The position numbers and the translations under genes were made by a program. From the NCBI GenBank assembly GCA_041494245.1, contig JBGQAK010000014.1, positions 43,236 to 107,235 of the forward strand: a stretch of 64,000 nucleotides of DNA, in the 5' to 3' direction. Source of the DNA: RBG-13-68-16 sp041494245 (lineage in GTDB: Bacteria; Acidobacteriota; Thermoanaerobaculia; Thermoanaerobaculales; Thermoanaerobaculaceae). This document shows positions 8,863 to 16,642 of this stretch, one piece after another. Below the pieces are notes generated by a model, which worked only from the letters and a program-made list of their open reading frames with translations, did no database searches and was not told the origin of the DNA. How positions within the stretch are numbered: position 1 is the first letter of the stretch; every line of letters begins with the position of its first letter.

Positions 8863-10224
8863 GTGGACAGCGCAGGGCGGGTGCTTGTGGTTGACGATGA
8901 CGCCGCCAATCGGCTGGCGGTCCGGACGATCCTGGCCGGAGCCGGCTACCAGGTGAGCGAGGCGGGGGACGCCTTCGCGGCCATCGACGTCATCGACCGC
9001 GAGAGCCCGCATGCGGTCCTCCTCGACATCAAGATGCCCGGGATGGACGGCCTCGGTCTGTTGGAGAACCTGCGCAGGCGCGCCGTGGAGGTGCCGGTCG
9101 TGGTGCTCACCGGGCACGGCGACGAGTTCACCGCCGCCTCCTGCCTGCAGGCTGGCGCCGACGCGTTCCTGGACAAGCCGCCGGAGCGCGCGAAGCTCCT
9201 CCTGGCGGTGCAGAGCGCGGTGGCGCGGGGGAGGCTCGTTGAGGAGAACCGGCGGCTGAAGGGGGGCGAGGAGGAGCTGCCACCCCTGCTCGGCGAGTCG
9301 GCGGAGCTGAAGGCGCTGCGCGAGGAGATCGCGCGCGCCGCCCCTTCGCGGGTCACCGTCCTGGTGGTGGGCGAGTCCGGGACCGGGAAGGAGCTCGTCG
9401 CGCGGCGCATCCACCACCTCTCGCCGCGCGCCCGTGCGCCGTTCGTGCGGGTGAACTGCGCCGCGATTCCCGAGGAGCTTATCGAGTCGGAGCTCTTCGG
9501 CCATGAGAAGGGTTCCTTCACCGGTGCCATCCGCAAGCAGATCGGCAAGTTCGTCCAGGCGGACACAGGGACGATCTTCCTCGACGAAGTGGGGGACATG
9601 TCGCTTCGCACCCAGGCGAAGGTGCTGCGGGTGCTGCAGGACGGCGAGGTCGAGCCGGTCGGCGCCGGGGCCGTGGGGAGGGTGGACGTGAGGGTGATCG
9701 CGGCCACCAACAAGGACCTGCCCGCGGAGGTCAGGGCGGGCCGCTTCCGCGAAGACCTCTACTTCCGCCTCTCGGTGGTCGTGCTGCAAACCCCTCCTCT
9801 GCGCTCCCACCCCGAGGACATCCCGACGCTGGTGGAGCACTACACCCGCACGGCGTGCGAGGAGTACAACCGGCGGCCCAAGCGCTGGACGCCGGAGGCG
9901 CTCCGGCAGCTCGCGGCCTTCCCCTTCCCAGGCAACGTCCGGGAGCTCAAGAATATCGTCGAGCGCGCCGTGATCATGCAGCTCGAGGACGAGATTCGCG
10001 CCCTGGACGTGCTGCCCGCCGCCCCCGAGGGTGAGGGCGACAGCGAGGCGCTCTTCGGGGCGGCGACACTGGCCGAGTTCCAGGAGCGCGCCGAGCGCGC
10101 GTACCTCGTGCGCCAGCTCCAGCGCCACGCCTGGAACGTCGCGGCGACCGCGCGCGCAATCCAGACGCCGCGCTCCAACCTGTACAAGAAGATCGAGGCC
10201 TACGGCCTGAAGCGGGAGGAGTGA
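8863..10224 (+). CDS. NtrC-family sigma-54-dependent response regulator
   Basis: A 453-aa three-domain activator. The receiver carries VVDDD and the phosphoacceptor Asp in LLDIKMPGMDG. The AAA+ domain has Walker A GESGTGKE, the sigma-54 contact loop as GSFTGA (usual GAFTGA) in ESELFGHEKG, and Walker B TIFLDEVGDM. A C-terminal Fis-type HTH ends in NLYKKIEAYGLKREE. It would hydrolyse ATP to open sigma-54 promoters. I take GTG 8863 (VDSAGRVLVVDDD) because the open frame upstream overlaps the divergent GGDEF gene's promoter region. No cognate kinase is adjacent. The stop overlaps the pyrE start (TGATG). Confidence 0.9.
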   Translation: MDSAGRVLVVDDDAANRLAVRTILAGAGYQVSEAGDAFAAIDVIDRESPHAVLLDIKMPGMDGLGLLENLRRRAVEVPVVVLTGHGDEFTAASCLQAGADAFLDKPPERAKLLLAVQSAVARGRLVEENRRLKGGEEELPPLLGESAELKALREEIARAAPSRVTVLVVGESGTGKELVARRIHHLSPRARAPFVRVNCAAIPEELIESELFGHEKGSFTGAIRKQIGKFVQADTGTIFLDEVGDMSLRTQAKVLRVLQDGEVEPVGAGAVGRVDVRVIAATNKDLPAEVRAGRFREDLYFRLSVVVLQTPPLRSHPEDIPTLVEHYTRTACEEYNRRPKRWTPEALRQLAAFPFPGNVRELKNIVERAVIMQLEDEIRALDVLPAAPEGEGDSEALFGAATLAEFQERAERAYLVRQLQRHAWNVAATARAIQTPRSNLYKKIEAYGLKREE

Positions 10225-10805
10225 TGGGCGGCATCACGCTCGACGAGATGACGGCTGCCGGGGCGCTGCTCGAGGGGCACTTCAAGCTGTCGTCCGGGTT
10301 GCACTCCTCCCGCTACCTGCAGTGCGCGCTCTACCTCGCCGACCCCTCCCGGGCGGAAGCCGCCGGGCGGCAGCTCGCCGCGCGCCTGAAGAACGCGGCC
10401 GCGCAGCTGGTGGTTGCGCCGGCGCTCGGTGGGATCATCATCGGGTACGAGGTTGCACGCGCCTTCGAGGACGTTCCCTTCTACTTCACCGAGCGCACCG
10501 ACGCGGCGATGGGGCTGCGGCGCGGCTTTCGGATCGAGCCGGGTGCCCGGGTGCTGGTCGTGGAGGACGTCGTCACCAGCGGGAAGTCCACCCGTGAGGT
10601 GATGGACGTCGTCACCCAGCAGGGGGGCACGGTGGTGGGTGTCGCCGCGATCGTCAACCGATCGGGGAAGGAGAACCCCTTCTCGCCGCTGCCGTTCACC
10701 GCGCTTCTCACCGTGGAGGTGCCGACCTACCCGCCCGAGTCCTGCCCGCTGTGCGGCGCGGGGATCGCGCTCGCCAAGCCCGGGTCCAGACCGGACAAGG
10801 CGTAG
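10224..10805 (+). CDS. pyrE: orotate phosphoribosyltransferase
   Basis: About 193 aa. The PRPP-binding motif VLVVEDVVTSGKST and FTERTDAAMGLRRGF, part of the dimer-interface loop region of OPRTases, are present. The enzyme joins orotate to PRPP to give OMP in de novo UMP synthesis. The C-terminus carries a Cys pair (CPLCG) as in the longer bacterial and archaeal-like OPRTs. ATG 10224 overlaps the regulator's TGA; an alternative GTG lies one codon upstream (10221). AGGAGTG just upstream is a good ribosome-binding site. Confidence 0.93.
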   Translation: MGGITLDEMTAAGALLEGHFKLSSGLHSSRYLQCALYLADPSRAEAAGRQLAARLKNAAAQLVVAPALGGIIIGYEVARAFEDVPFYFTERTDAAMGLRRGFRIEPGARVLVVEDVVTSGKSTREVMDVVTQQGGTVVGVAAIVNRSGKENPFSPLPFTALLTVEVPTYPPESCPLCGAGIALAKPGSRPDKA

Positions 10806-10829
10806 CGGCCGGCCGCTGGCCGCCGCGGT

Positions 10830-11228
10830 TTACCAACGAGCGATGACGTACGCCCAGCCCGCGAGGATGGCCGCGGCGATGGCTCCCCGAGCCCACCCGG
10901 GCAGCGGTGAGGGCAACTCGGGCACACGTCCCCCGAGCGAGACCCACGCCGGGGCTACGAGCCCGCCCAGCAGGAAGGCGATCCCCGCCGCCGCCGCAAG
11001 CGGGTTGGCGGCAAACGAGTCCCCCAGCCGCCCGTTCAGGAGCGCCAGCGCGGAGTGGGTGGTGCCGCAGGTGGGGCAGGGGACCCCGGTGATGGCGCGG
11101 AACGGGCAGGCCGGGACGAACGGGGCGAGCGCCAGCCAGTAGGGTCGGAGCAGCAGGGAGCCGACCGCCGCGATGCCCCACAGCCACGAGAGCTGGCGCT
11201 CCTCGCGATTGGGCGTGCGCAGGCGCAG
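10830..11228 (-). CDS. DUF2752 family membrane protein, no canonical start codon
   Basis: The frame encodes the DUF2752 signature CPFRAITGVPCPTCGTTHS, then LLNGR and the following NPL, flanked by hydrophobic segments (two to three predicted helices). The family is of unknown function; its paired CPxC-type cysteines suggest metal or redox chemistry in the membrane. The open frame spans 10830 to 11246 and contains no ATG, GTG or TTG before the conserved core. A CTG at 11228 is shown as a nominal start. It follows the Yip1-like gene on the same strand with almost no gap. Either an unusual start or a sequence error is possible. Confidence 0.6.
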   Translation of the reverse strand: MRLRTPNREERQLSWLWGIAAVGSLLLRPYWLALAPFVPACPFRAITGVPCPTCGTTHSALALLNGRLGDSFAANPLAAAAGIAFLLGGLVAPAWVSLGGRVPELPSPLPGWARGAIAAAILAGWAYVIARW

Positions 11229-11238
11229 CGAAGACGTC

Positions 11239-11988
11239 TCAGCGCCTCAGGTGGCCGATTGCCGCAAAGATCGCGGCGCCGAAGGCGACCGCCATCACCG
11301 CGATGCAGACGCAGCACAGGACGAACGGCAGGAACACCGCCAGGGCGGCCTTGCCCTGGGTGGTCCGGTGGGCGATGGCGATTCCGATGATCCAGAGGAC
11401 GAGCGCCCAGATCCCCGCGATCATCCCGCCGCAGATGGGCACCACCTGGAAGATCTGGACCGTGCCCGCGTAGCACAGCACGCGGACGGTGGACGCGAAG
11501 CCCGTGTTCGCGCCGCCGACCAGCATCAGGAAGAGGTGCAGGATCGCCGCCCAGATGAAAATCCCGATCAGGACGAAGATCGGAGCAACGAACATGATGC
11601 CGATGCTGAAGCCCATCGGCAGGCCGAACATGAGCTTCGGGTCGTAGCCAGGGAGGCCCGAGAGCATGCTCATGATGGCCCCCCGGAACGCCAGGCTGTA
11701 CGCCTGGTTCGCGATGATCCCCAGCCACCCGAAGATCACCGCGTAGAGCAGGGGACGGCCGAGGGTGCCGGTGAGCGACATGCGCGCGAACGCCTGGCTG
11801 GGCGCGGTGATGAAGGCCTTCGCGGTCTCGTAGAGGCCTTCAAGCGCCGGGTAGTCGGGCTGCTCCCACGGCAGCGGGGGCGCCGGCGGCACACCTCCCG
11901 TGGGAGGCGGGGGGACCGTGCCCGGCGGCTGCGGGCCGGGCGATTGCGGCGGCGCCGGGGGTGTCGACGGAGGGTACGTGTCGGCCAT
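11239..11988 (-). CDS. Yip1-family integral membrane protein
   Basis: A 249-aa protein. The first 60 or so residues are Pro-rich and disordered (PPSTPPAPPQSPGPQPPG). An amphipathic segment follows (YETAKAFITAPSQAFARM), then five hydrophobic helices typical of the bacterial YIP1 domain, including LLYAVIFGWLGIIANQAY and VFLPFVLCCVCIAVMAV. Function in bacteria is unknown. ATG 11988 has a strong AAGGAGG six bases upstream. It sits directly upstream of a DUF2752 gene, and the two small membrane proteins probably form an operon. Confidence 0.8.
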   Translation of the reverse strand: MADTYPPSTPPAPPQSPGPQPPGTVPPPPTGGVPPAPPLPWEQPDYPALEGLYETAKAFITAPSQAFARMSLTGTLGRPLLYAVIFGWLGIIANQAYSLAFRGAIMSMLSGLPGYDPKLMFGLPMGFSIGIMFVAPIFVLIGIFIWAAILHLFLMLVGGANTGFASTVRVLCYAGTVQIFQVVPICGGMIAGIWALVLWIIGIAIAHRTTQGKAALAVFLPFVLCCVCIAVMAVAFGAAIFAAIGHLRR

Positions 11989-12171
11989 CGTTGCCTCCTT
12001 CGTTCTCACAAGCTCGCCTGTAGTGTAGGAAGCGACAGGGGGAAAGGGAAGGGGGCAGAGCGCGAGCACGGGGGGAGGCACACAAGGGATAGGAGGCCGC
12101 AGGGCGGGGTGGTTCGCGCCGCCCCGTCTTTCGTGGCTTTTCATGCTCACTCCTTGGCCGCCGCTTGAGAT

Positions 12172-12201
12172 TTGCACGCTCGCGGTTGCTCGGTGTAAGA
12201 T
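12172..12201 (+). promoter_or_regulatory. promoter of the lysine-ketoglutarate reductase operon
   Basis: TTGCAC (12172-12177), an 18-bp spacer, then TAAGAT (12196-12201), about 90 bases ahead of ATG 12299. It lies in the 310-bp divergent gap shared with the Yip1-like gene. The rest of that gap shows no other feature I can support, apart from a possible minus-strand -10 TACACT (12022-12027). Confidence 0.5.
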
Positions 12202-12298
12202 TCTGCTCCCTGCCAGCGATTGCGGCCCGCGCAGGGGACCACAGAGGGAATCCTCCTTTTCAGGTGGAGCAGGTTCGCGTGCGTTCGGGAGGTAGGCC

Positions 12299-13624
12299 AT
12301 GGCTGCCAGGGTCGGGATTCGTCGCGAGGACAAAAGCCGGTGGGAACGACGGGTGCCGATCACGCCCCAGAAAGCACGTGAGCTGCGCGAGAGGTACGGG
12401 CTCGAGTTCTACGTGCAGCCCTCGCCCGCGCGGATCTTCAGGGAAGAGGAGTTCCAGCAGGCCGGTGTGCACGTGCAGGAGGACCTCTGCCCCGCCCCGG
12501 TCATCTTCGGAGTGAAGGAGATCCCACCGCAGTACTTCCAGCCCGGCAAGACCTACATTTTCTTCGCCCACGTCATCAAGGGCCAGCCCTACAACATGGC
12601 GATGCTCAAGCGCATGATGGAACAGGGGTGCAACCTCATCGACTACGAGAAGGTGACCGACGAGCGCGGGCGCCGGCTGATCTTCTTTGGCTGGCACGCG
12701 GGGGTCGTCAGCATGGTGGAGAGCCTGTGGGCGGTCGGCGAGCGCCTGAGCTGGGAGGGCATCGCCAACCCCTTCACCGGCATCCGCCACACCTACAGCT
12801 ACGACACCCTGGCCGCGGCCCGCGCCGACGTGCATGCGGCCGGCGAGCGGATCGCCTCCGAAGGGTTGCCCAGGGAACTGACGCCCCTGATCGTCGGCGT
12901 GGCTGGCTACGGCAACGTCGGCAGGGGCATCCTGGAGCTCCTCACCGAGCTGCCGACGGTCGAGATCTCCCCGGGCGAGGTCGCGCGCGTGGCGAACGAC
13001 CCCGAGGCCTCGGGGCACGTCGTCTACCAGGCGCTTTTCAAGGAGGAGCACACGGTGACGCCGAACGAGCCGGGTGCCCACTTCGACCTGCAGGACTACT
13101 ACCTGCACCCCGGCAAGTACCGCTCCACCTTCGAGCAGTACCTGCCTCACCTCACCGTGCTGATGAACGCCAACTACTGGGACGAGCGTTACCCGCGCCT
13201 GCTCACGAAGCAGGTCGCTCGCACGCTCTACGGCAACCGGCGGCGGCCGCGCCTGCGGGTGGTCGGCGACGCGAGTTGCGACATCGAGGGGTCGATCGAG
13301 TGCACCCTCAAGGCCACCGAGCCGGACGACCCGGTGTACGTCTGGAGCCCCGACACCGGGGAAGTGACGATGGGGGTCGCCGGGGAAGGCCCTGTCATCC
13401 TGGCGGTGGACATCCTGCCCAGCGAGCTGCCTCGTGAGGCCTCGGAGTACTTCAGCGAGATCCTGGAGCCGTTCATCCCGGCGATCGCCCGGGCCGACTA
13501 CACCGTGCCGTTCGAGGAGCTGGACCTGCCTTCGGAGATCGCGCGGGCGCTGATCCTGTACCACGGCAAGCTGACACCCGACTACAAGTACCTCGCCAAG
13601 CACCTCGACCCGCGGGCCGAGTGA
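12299..13624 (+). CDS. lysine-ketoglutarate reductase-like protein (AlaDH/PNT fold)
   Basis: A 441-aa protein with the N-terminal signature of eukaryotic-type LKR (GIRREDKSRWERRVPITPQ), HVIKGQPYNM and the HAGVVSMVE segment. A nucleotide-binding loop GVAGYGNVGRGILE lies near residue 200. LKR condenses lysine and 2-oxoglutarate to saccharopine using NAD(P)H. In animals and plants LKR and saccharopine dehydrogenase are fused; here they are separate adjacent genes. The next gene begins 80 bases downstream. Role in lysine catabolism is inferred from pairing. Confidence 0.8.
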   Translation: MAARVGIRREDKSRWERRVPITPQKARELRERYGLEFYVQPSPARIFREEEFQQAGVHVQEDLCPAPVIFGVKEIPPQYFQPGKTYIFFAHVIKGQPYNMAMLKRMMEQGCNLIDYEKVTDERGRRLIFFGWHAGVVSMVESLWAVGERLSWEGIANPFTGIRHTYSYDTLAAARADVHAAGERIASEGLPRELTPLIVGVAGYGNVGRGILELLTELPTVEISPGEVARVANDPEASGHVVYQALFKEEHTVTPNEPGAHFDLQDYYLHPGKYRSTFEQYLPHLTVLMNANYWDERYPRLLTKQVARTLYGNRRRPRLRVVGDASCDIEGSIECTLKATEPDDPVYVWSPDTGEVTMGVAGEGPVILAVDILPSELPREASEYFSEILEPFIPAIARADYTVPFEELDLPSEIARALILYHGKLTPDYKYLAKHLDPRAE

Positions 13625-13704
13625 GGTTGCTGCCAGCGAGCCGATGTTGAGCGAGGCGTGTTGCGAAAGACGTGCTGCGTGAAAGATCGGACGAGGAGGA
13701 CGCG

Positions 13705-15036
13705 ATGAAAAAAGTCGTCGTGTTTGGCGCAGGGTTGGTGGCCGGGGCCCACGTCAAGTACCTGCTGGAGCACTCCTACCAGGTGACCGTGGCGAGTCGG
13801 ACGGTGAGCAAGGCGAGGGAGCTCGTCGGAGATCATCCCAACGGGCGGCCCGTGGCGTTCGACATCGAGAGGGAAGGGGACCAGCGGCTCGAGGAGATCG
13901 TGCGCGAGCACGACCTGGCGGTGAGCCTCCTTCCGTACGTCCACCACACCCGCGTGGCCAGGTCCTGCCTGCGGGCCCGCAAGCACATGGTCACCACCTC
14001 CTACGTCAAGCCCGAGATGCAGGCACTGGACGCGGACGCGAAGGCCCTGGGTGTGGTCCTCCTGAACGAGATCGGCGTGGACCCCGGCATCGACCACATG
14101 ACGGCGATGAAGGTGATCCACCGCGTCAAGGCGGCGGGCGGTGAGATCACACGGTTCACCTCCTACTGTGGCGGGCTGCCAGCCCCCGAGGCCAACGACA
14201 ATCCGTTCGGGTACAAGTTCTCCTGGAGCCCGCGCGGCGTCCTCATGGCCGGCCGCAACCCCGGGCGATTCCGCCAGGACGGCGACCTCGTCGAGGTGCC
14301 GGGCCCCGACCTGTTCCTGCACTACTCCTGCGTGCCGATCGAGGTCGATGGCAAGGTCATCCCGTTCGAGGGGTATCCCAATCGCGACAGCCTGCCCTAC
14401 GCCGAGACTTACGGGATCACCTCCACCAGGACGATGTTCCGCGGCACGCTGCGCAACCAGGGGTGGTGCCCGACGCTGAAGAAGATTGCCGAACTCGGCT
14501 TGCTCGACGAGACCGGGATAGACCTCGCCGGGCTCTCCTACGCGCAGTTCATGGCCAAAGTGATCGGCAAGAAGAGCCCCCGCGGCATCAAGCAGGCGGT
14601 GGCCCGCAGGATCGGCCTCGACCCGATCAACTTCATCGTCGGCAACCTCGAGTGGTTGGGCCTGTTCAGCAGCGCGCCGCTGCCGGCCGGCTGCTCCTCG
14701 GCGCTCGACGTGATGACCGCGACCACACTGGCCAGGATGTCCTACGCCCCCGGCGAGCGCGACATGCTCATCCTCCAGCACCGGTTCCTCGCCGAATACC
14801 CTGGCTACAAGGAGAGGATCAGCTCCACGATGATCGACTTCGGCATCCCCGGCGGCAACTCCAGCATGAACCGCACCGTCGGGCTGCCCGCGGCCGTCGG
14901 CGTGCGCCTGATCCTGGAGGGCAAGGTCGCCTCGCGCGGCGTGCTCGTGCCGGTCCTCCCCGAGATCTACGAGCCCGCGCTCGTGGAGCTGGAGCGGCTG
15001 GGGATTCAGTTCAGCGAGAAGACCGAGAGGGTGTAA
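13705..15036 (+). CDS. saccharopine dehydrogenase (glutamate-forming) -like protein
   Basis: A 443-aa protein. It opens with a Rossmann motif (MKKVVVFGAGLVAGAHVKYL) and carries the saccharopine dehydrogenase hallmark GVDPGIDHMTAMK followed by the substrate-domain stretch SYCGGLPAPEANDNPFGYKF. It would oxidise saccharopine to glutamate and 2-aminoadipate semialdehyde, completing the pathway started by the preceding LKR. ATG 13705 has AGGAGG five bases upstream, so I reject the longer frame from 13672. Confidence 0.85.
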   Translation: MKKVVVFGAGLVAGAHVKYLLEHSYQVTVASRTVSKARELVGDHPNGRPVAFDIEREGDQRLEEIVREHDLAVSLLPYVHHTRVARSCLRARKHMVTTSYVKPEMQALDADAKALGVVLLNEIGVDPGIDHMTAMKVIHRVKAAGGEITRFTSYCGGLPAPEANDNPFGYKFSWSPRGVLMAGRNPGRFRQDGDLVEVPGPDLFLHYSCVPIEVDGKVIPFEGYPNRDSLPYAETYGITSTRTMFRGTLRNQGWCPTLKKIAELGLLDETGIDLAGLSYAQFMAKVIGKKSPRGIKQAVARRIGLDPINFIVGNLEWLGLFSSAPLPAGCSSALDVMTATTLARMSYAPGERDMLILQHRFLAEYPGYKERISSTMIDFGIPGGNSSMNRTVGLPAAVGVRLILEGKVASRGVLVPVLPEIYEPALVELERLGIQFSEKTERV

Positions 15037-15097
15037 GAAGGGTGCGCCGCCGATCTCCGGCCATCCGCGTTGTTGCGCTCGCCACCTCGAATCCTCA

Positions 15098-15114
15098 CAT
15101 ACCCTCCGGGTATG
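15098..15114. repeat. perfect 7-bp hairpin in convergent gap
   Basis: CATACCC-TCC-GGGTATG lies between the saccharopine dehydrogenase gene and infC, whose 3' ends face each other. It lacks a T-tract on either strand, so calling it a terminator would be a guess. Confidence 0.5.
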
Positions 15115-15172
15115 CTCTGGCTCGGCTGGCTCGCGCGCCTAGCGGCTGGCCGAACCTCGGCGGCGCGGGCCC

Positions 15173-15279
15173 GGTGTCACCTCTCACCATCGCACTCGAC
15201 GGGAACGACCGCTCTGCCTGGCGCTCCGGCGATCCGGGGCCCTTCTGCCTGCAGGCCGACGATGGTGAGAGGTGGCACC
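15173..15279. repeat. 20-bp imperfect inverted repeat pair (candidate MITE/BIME)
   Basis: Arms at 15173-15192 and 15260-15279 match at 19 of 20 positions around a 67-base spacer. The inner arm ends read CTCACCATCG and CGATGGTGAG. The arm sequence resembles the inverted repeats bounding the transposase gene at 59.2-60.2 kb (shared TCACCAT, ACC and GGT blocks, same relative orientation). It occupies the gap between two convergent genes. Confidence 0.65.
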
Positions 15280-15338
15280 GAGAGGCGTGGCTCGGATCGG
15301 TGTTCAAGAGCCTTGGCGCATCGGTTGGTGAGGGAAGG

Positions 15339-15869
15339 CTAGGCGGTCTTGCGCCCGGGGGCTAGGACCATCGTCAGGTCGCGCCCCTCCAGCGGGCCGG
15401 CGTCGCGCTCGAGCCGGATCAGGTCGGCGAGCTCTTCCTTGATGCGCTCGAGCACCTCGTAGCCGTTCTCCGGCCGGCGCATCTCGCGGCGCCGGAACAT
15501 GATCGTGACCTTGACGTGCTTCCCCTGCTCGAGGAAGCGCTTGACCATGTTGAGTTTGGTGTGGAAGTCGTGGTCCGCGACGCCGGGTCGGAACTTGACC
15601 TCCTTGACCTCGATCTGGTGCTCCTTGCGGCGCGCCTGGCGTTCCTTCTTCTCCTGCTCGTAATGGTACTTCCCCCAGTCCATGATCTTGCAGACGATCG
15701 GGCGGGCGGTGGGAGCGACCTCCACGAGGTCGAGGTCGCGCGTGCGGGCGAGTGCGAGGGCTTCTTCTACGGGGACGATGCCGACCTGGCTCCCGTCGGC
15801 ATCCACGAGGCGCACCGGCGAGAGCCGGATCATCTCGTTGATTCTTGTGCGATCACGTTCGTCGGCGAT
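15339..15869 (-). CDS. infC: translation initiation factor IF-3, ATC start
   Basis: A 176-aa IF-3. The N-domain carries IRLSPVRLVDADGSQVGIV, the linker is KYHYEQEKKERQARRKEH, and the C-domain contains KVTIMFRRREMRRPENG. IF-3 binds the 30S subunit and discriminates against non-AUG start codons. The only well-placed start is ATC at 15869, five bases after AGGAGG. It gives an N-terminus IADERDRTRINEMIR of the right length, whereas an ATG further upstream (15944) would add an unrelated tail. Rare start codons in infC are known to allow autoregulation. rpmI and rplT, usual followers, are not adjacent. Confidence 0.93.
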   Translation of the reverse strand: MADERDRTRINEMIRLSPVRLVDADGSQVGIVPVEEALALARTRDLDLVEVAPTARPIVCKIMDWGKYHYEQEKKERQARRKEHQIEVKEVKFRPGVADHDFHTKLNMVKRFLEQGKHVKVTIMFRRREMRRPENGYEVLERIKEELADLIRLERDAGPLEGRDLTMVLAPGRKTA

Positions 15870-15934
15870 GTGGTCCTCCTCTGCAGGCGGATCTTCGACC
15901 CGCCACTGGCCGAGCACGCAGGCTCGACCGGCCA

Positions 15935-15940
15935 AGTATA
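15935..15940 (-). promoter_or_regulatory. putative proximal -10 of infC
   Basis: On the minus strand TATACT reads 15940 to 15935, about 65 bases before the ATC start. No good -35 at 17 bp was found. Confidence 0.35.
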
Positions 15941-16026
15941 GCAAAGCAAGTGCAGGCCCGAGGGACGAGGCACGGGGCGCCGGGGACGATGGGCGGGTTC
16001 AGGAAAGGGGCCCGGCGCACTCGATC

Positions 16027-16048
16027 AGTATATGTGAATAGTTTCACG
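16027..16048 (-). promoter_or_regulatory. CRP/FNR-like dyad with adjacent -10 upstream of infC
   Basis: TGTGA-ATAGTT-TCACG (16033-16048) matches 9 of 10 half-site positions of the TGTGA-N6-TCACA consensus. It directly adjoins a minus-strand TATACT (16032-16027). It is an AT-rich island in GC-rich sequence, about 160 bases upstream of infC and downstream of the CoA-binding gene's stop. In that position a bound regulator would overlap the promoter. The binding protein is not known. Confidence 0.45.
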
Positions 16049-16107
16049 ATCTCCCGCTTCGGCCGTGCCGGCCGCCTCACCGTCCCGCAGGCTTCGGCCC
16101 CCGTGGC

Positions 16108-16572
16108 TCAAGCCTGGGCGCGCGGGTGTGCGGCGATGAGGCGGGCGTGCTCCACCTTGATGCAGCGGTTCATCACCACCGCGAGCCCGGCCGCGCGCGC
16201 CTTCTCGGCCGCGGCGTTGTGGGCCAGGCCGAGCTGCATCCACACCGCCCGCGCCCCGCGCGCAATGGCGGCATCCACGATGGCGGGGATGAACTCCGGC
16301 TTGCGGAAGATGTCCACGACGTCCATGACGATCTCCGCCGGGATGCTCGCGAGGTCGGGGTAACTGCGCTCGCCCAGGATCTCCTCTGCGGCCGGGTTCA
16401 CGGGGACGATCCGGTACCCGTGTGCCTGGAGGTAGCGCGCCACCACGTAGGAGTCACGGTCGGGCTTCTCGGAGAGCCCCACCACGGCGATCGTCCTCAC
16501 CGTCCTCAGGAGCCGCTCGATCTCCTGATCGCTGGCGTTGGAAAGCGGGAACTCGCAGCTCTGCTCGCCCAT
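16108..16572 (-). CDS. CoA-binding (YccU-type) protein
   Basis: A 154-aa single Rossmann-fold CoA_binding protein (TIAVVGLSEKPDRDSYVVARYLQ, VNPAAEEILGERSYPDL, DVVDIFRKPEF, GARAVWMQLGL). Homologues bind CoA, but a biochemical role is not established. ATG 16572 has GGAGG upstream. The frame could extend to 16725 but the extra residues look non-coding. It is transcribed in the same direction as infC but separated by a gap with its own promoter-like signals. Confidence 0.85.
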   Translation of the reverse strand: MGEQSCEFPLSNASDQEIERLLRTVRTIAVVGLSEKPDRDSYVVARYLQAHGYRIVPVNPAAEEILGERSYPDLASIPAEIVMDVVDIFRKPEFIPAIVDAAIARGARAVWMQLGLAHNAAAEKARAAGLAVVMNRCIKVEHARLIAAHPRAQA

Positions 16573-16642
16573 CCTGACCTCCGTCACGTCCGCCAAGTAT
16601 GCTCGACAACCTGCCCGCGCCACCGTGCACGGGCCCGCACCC

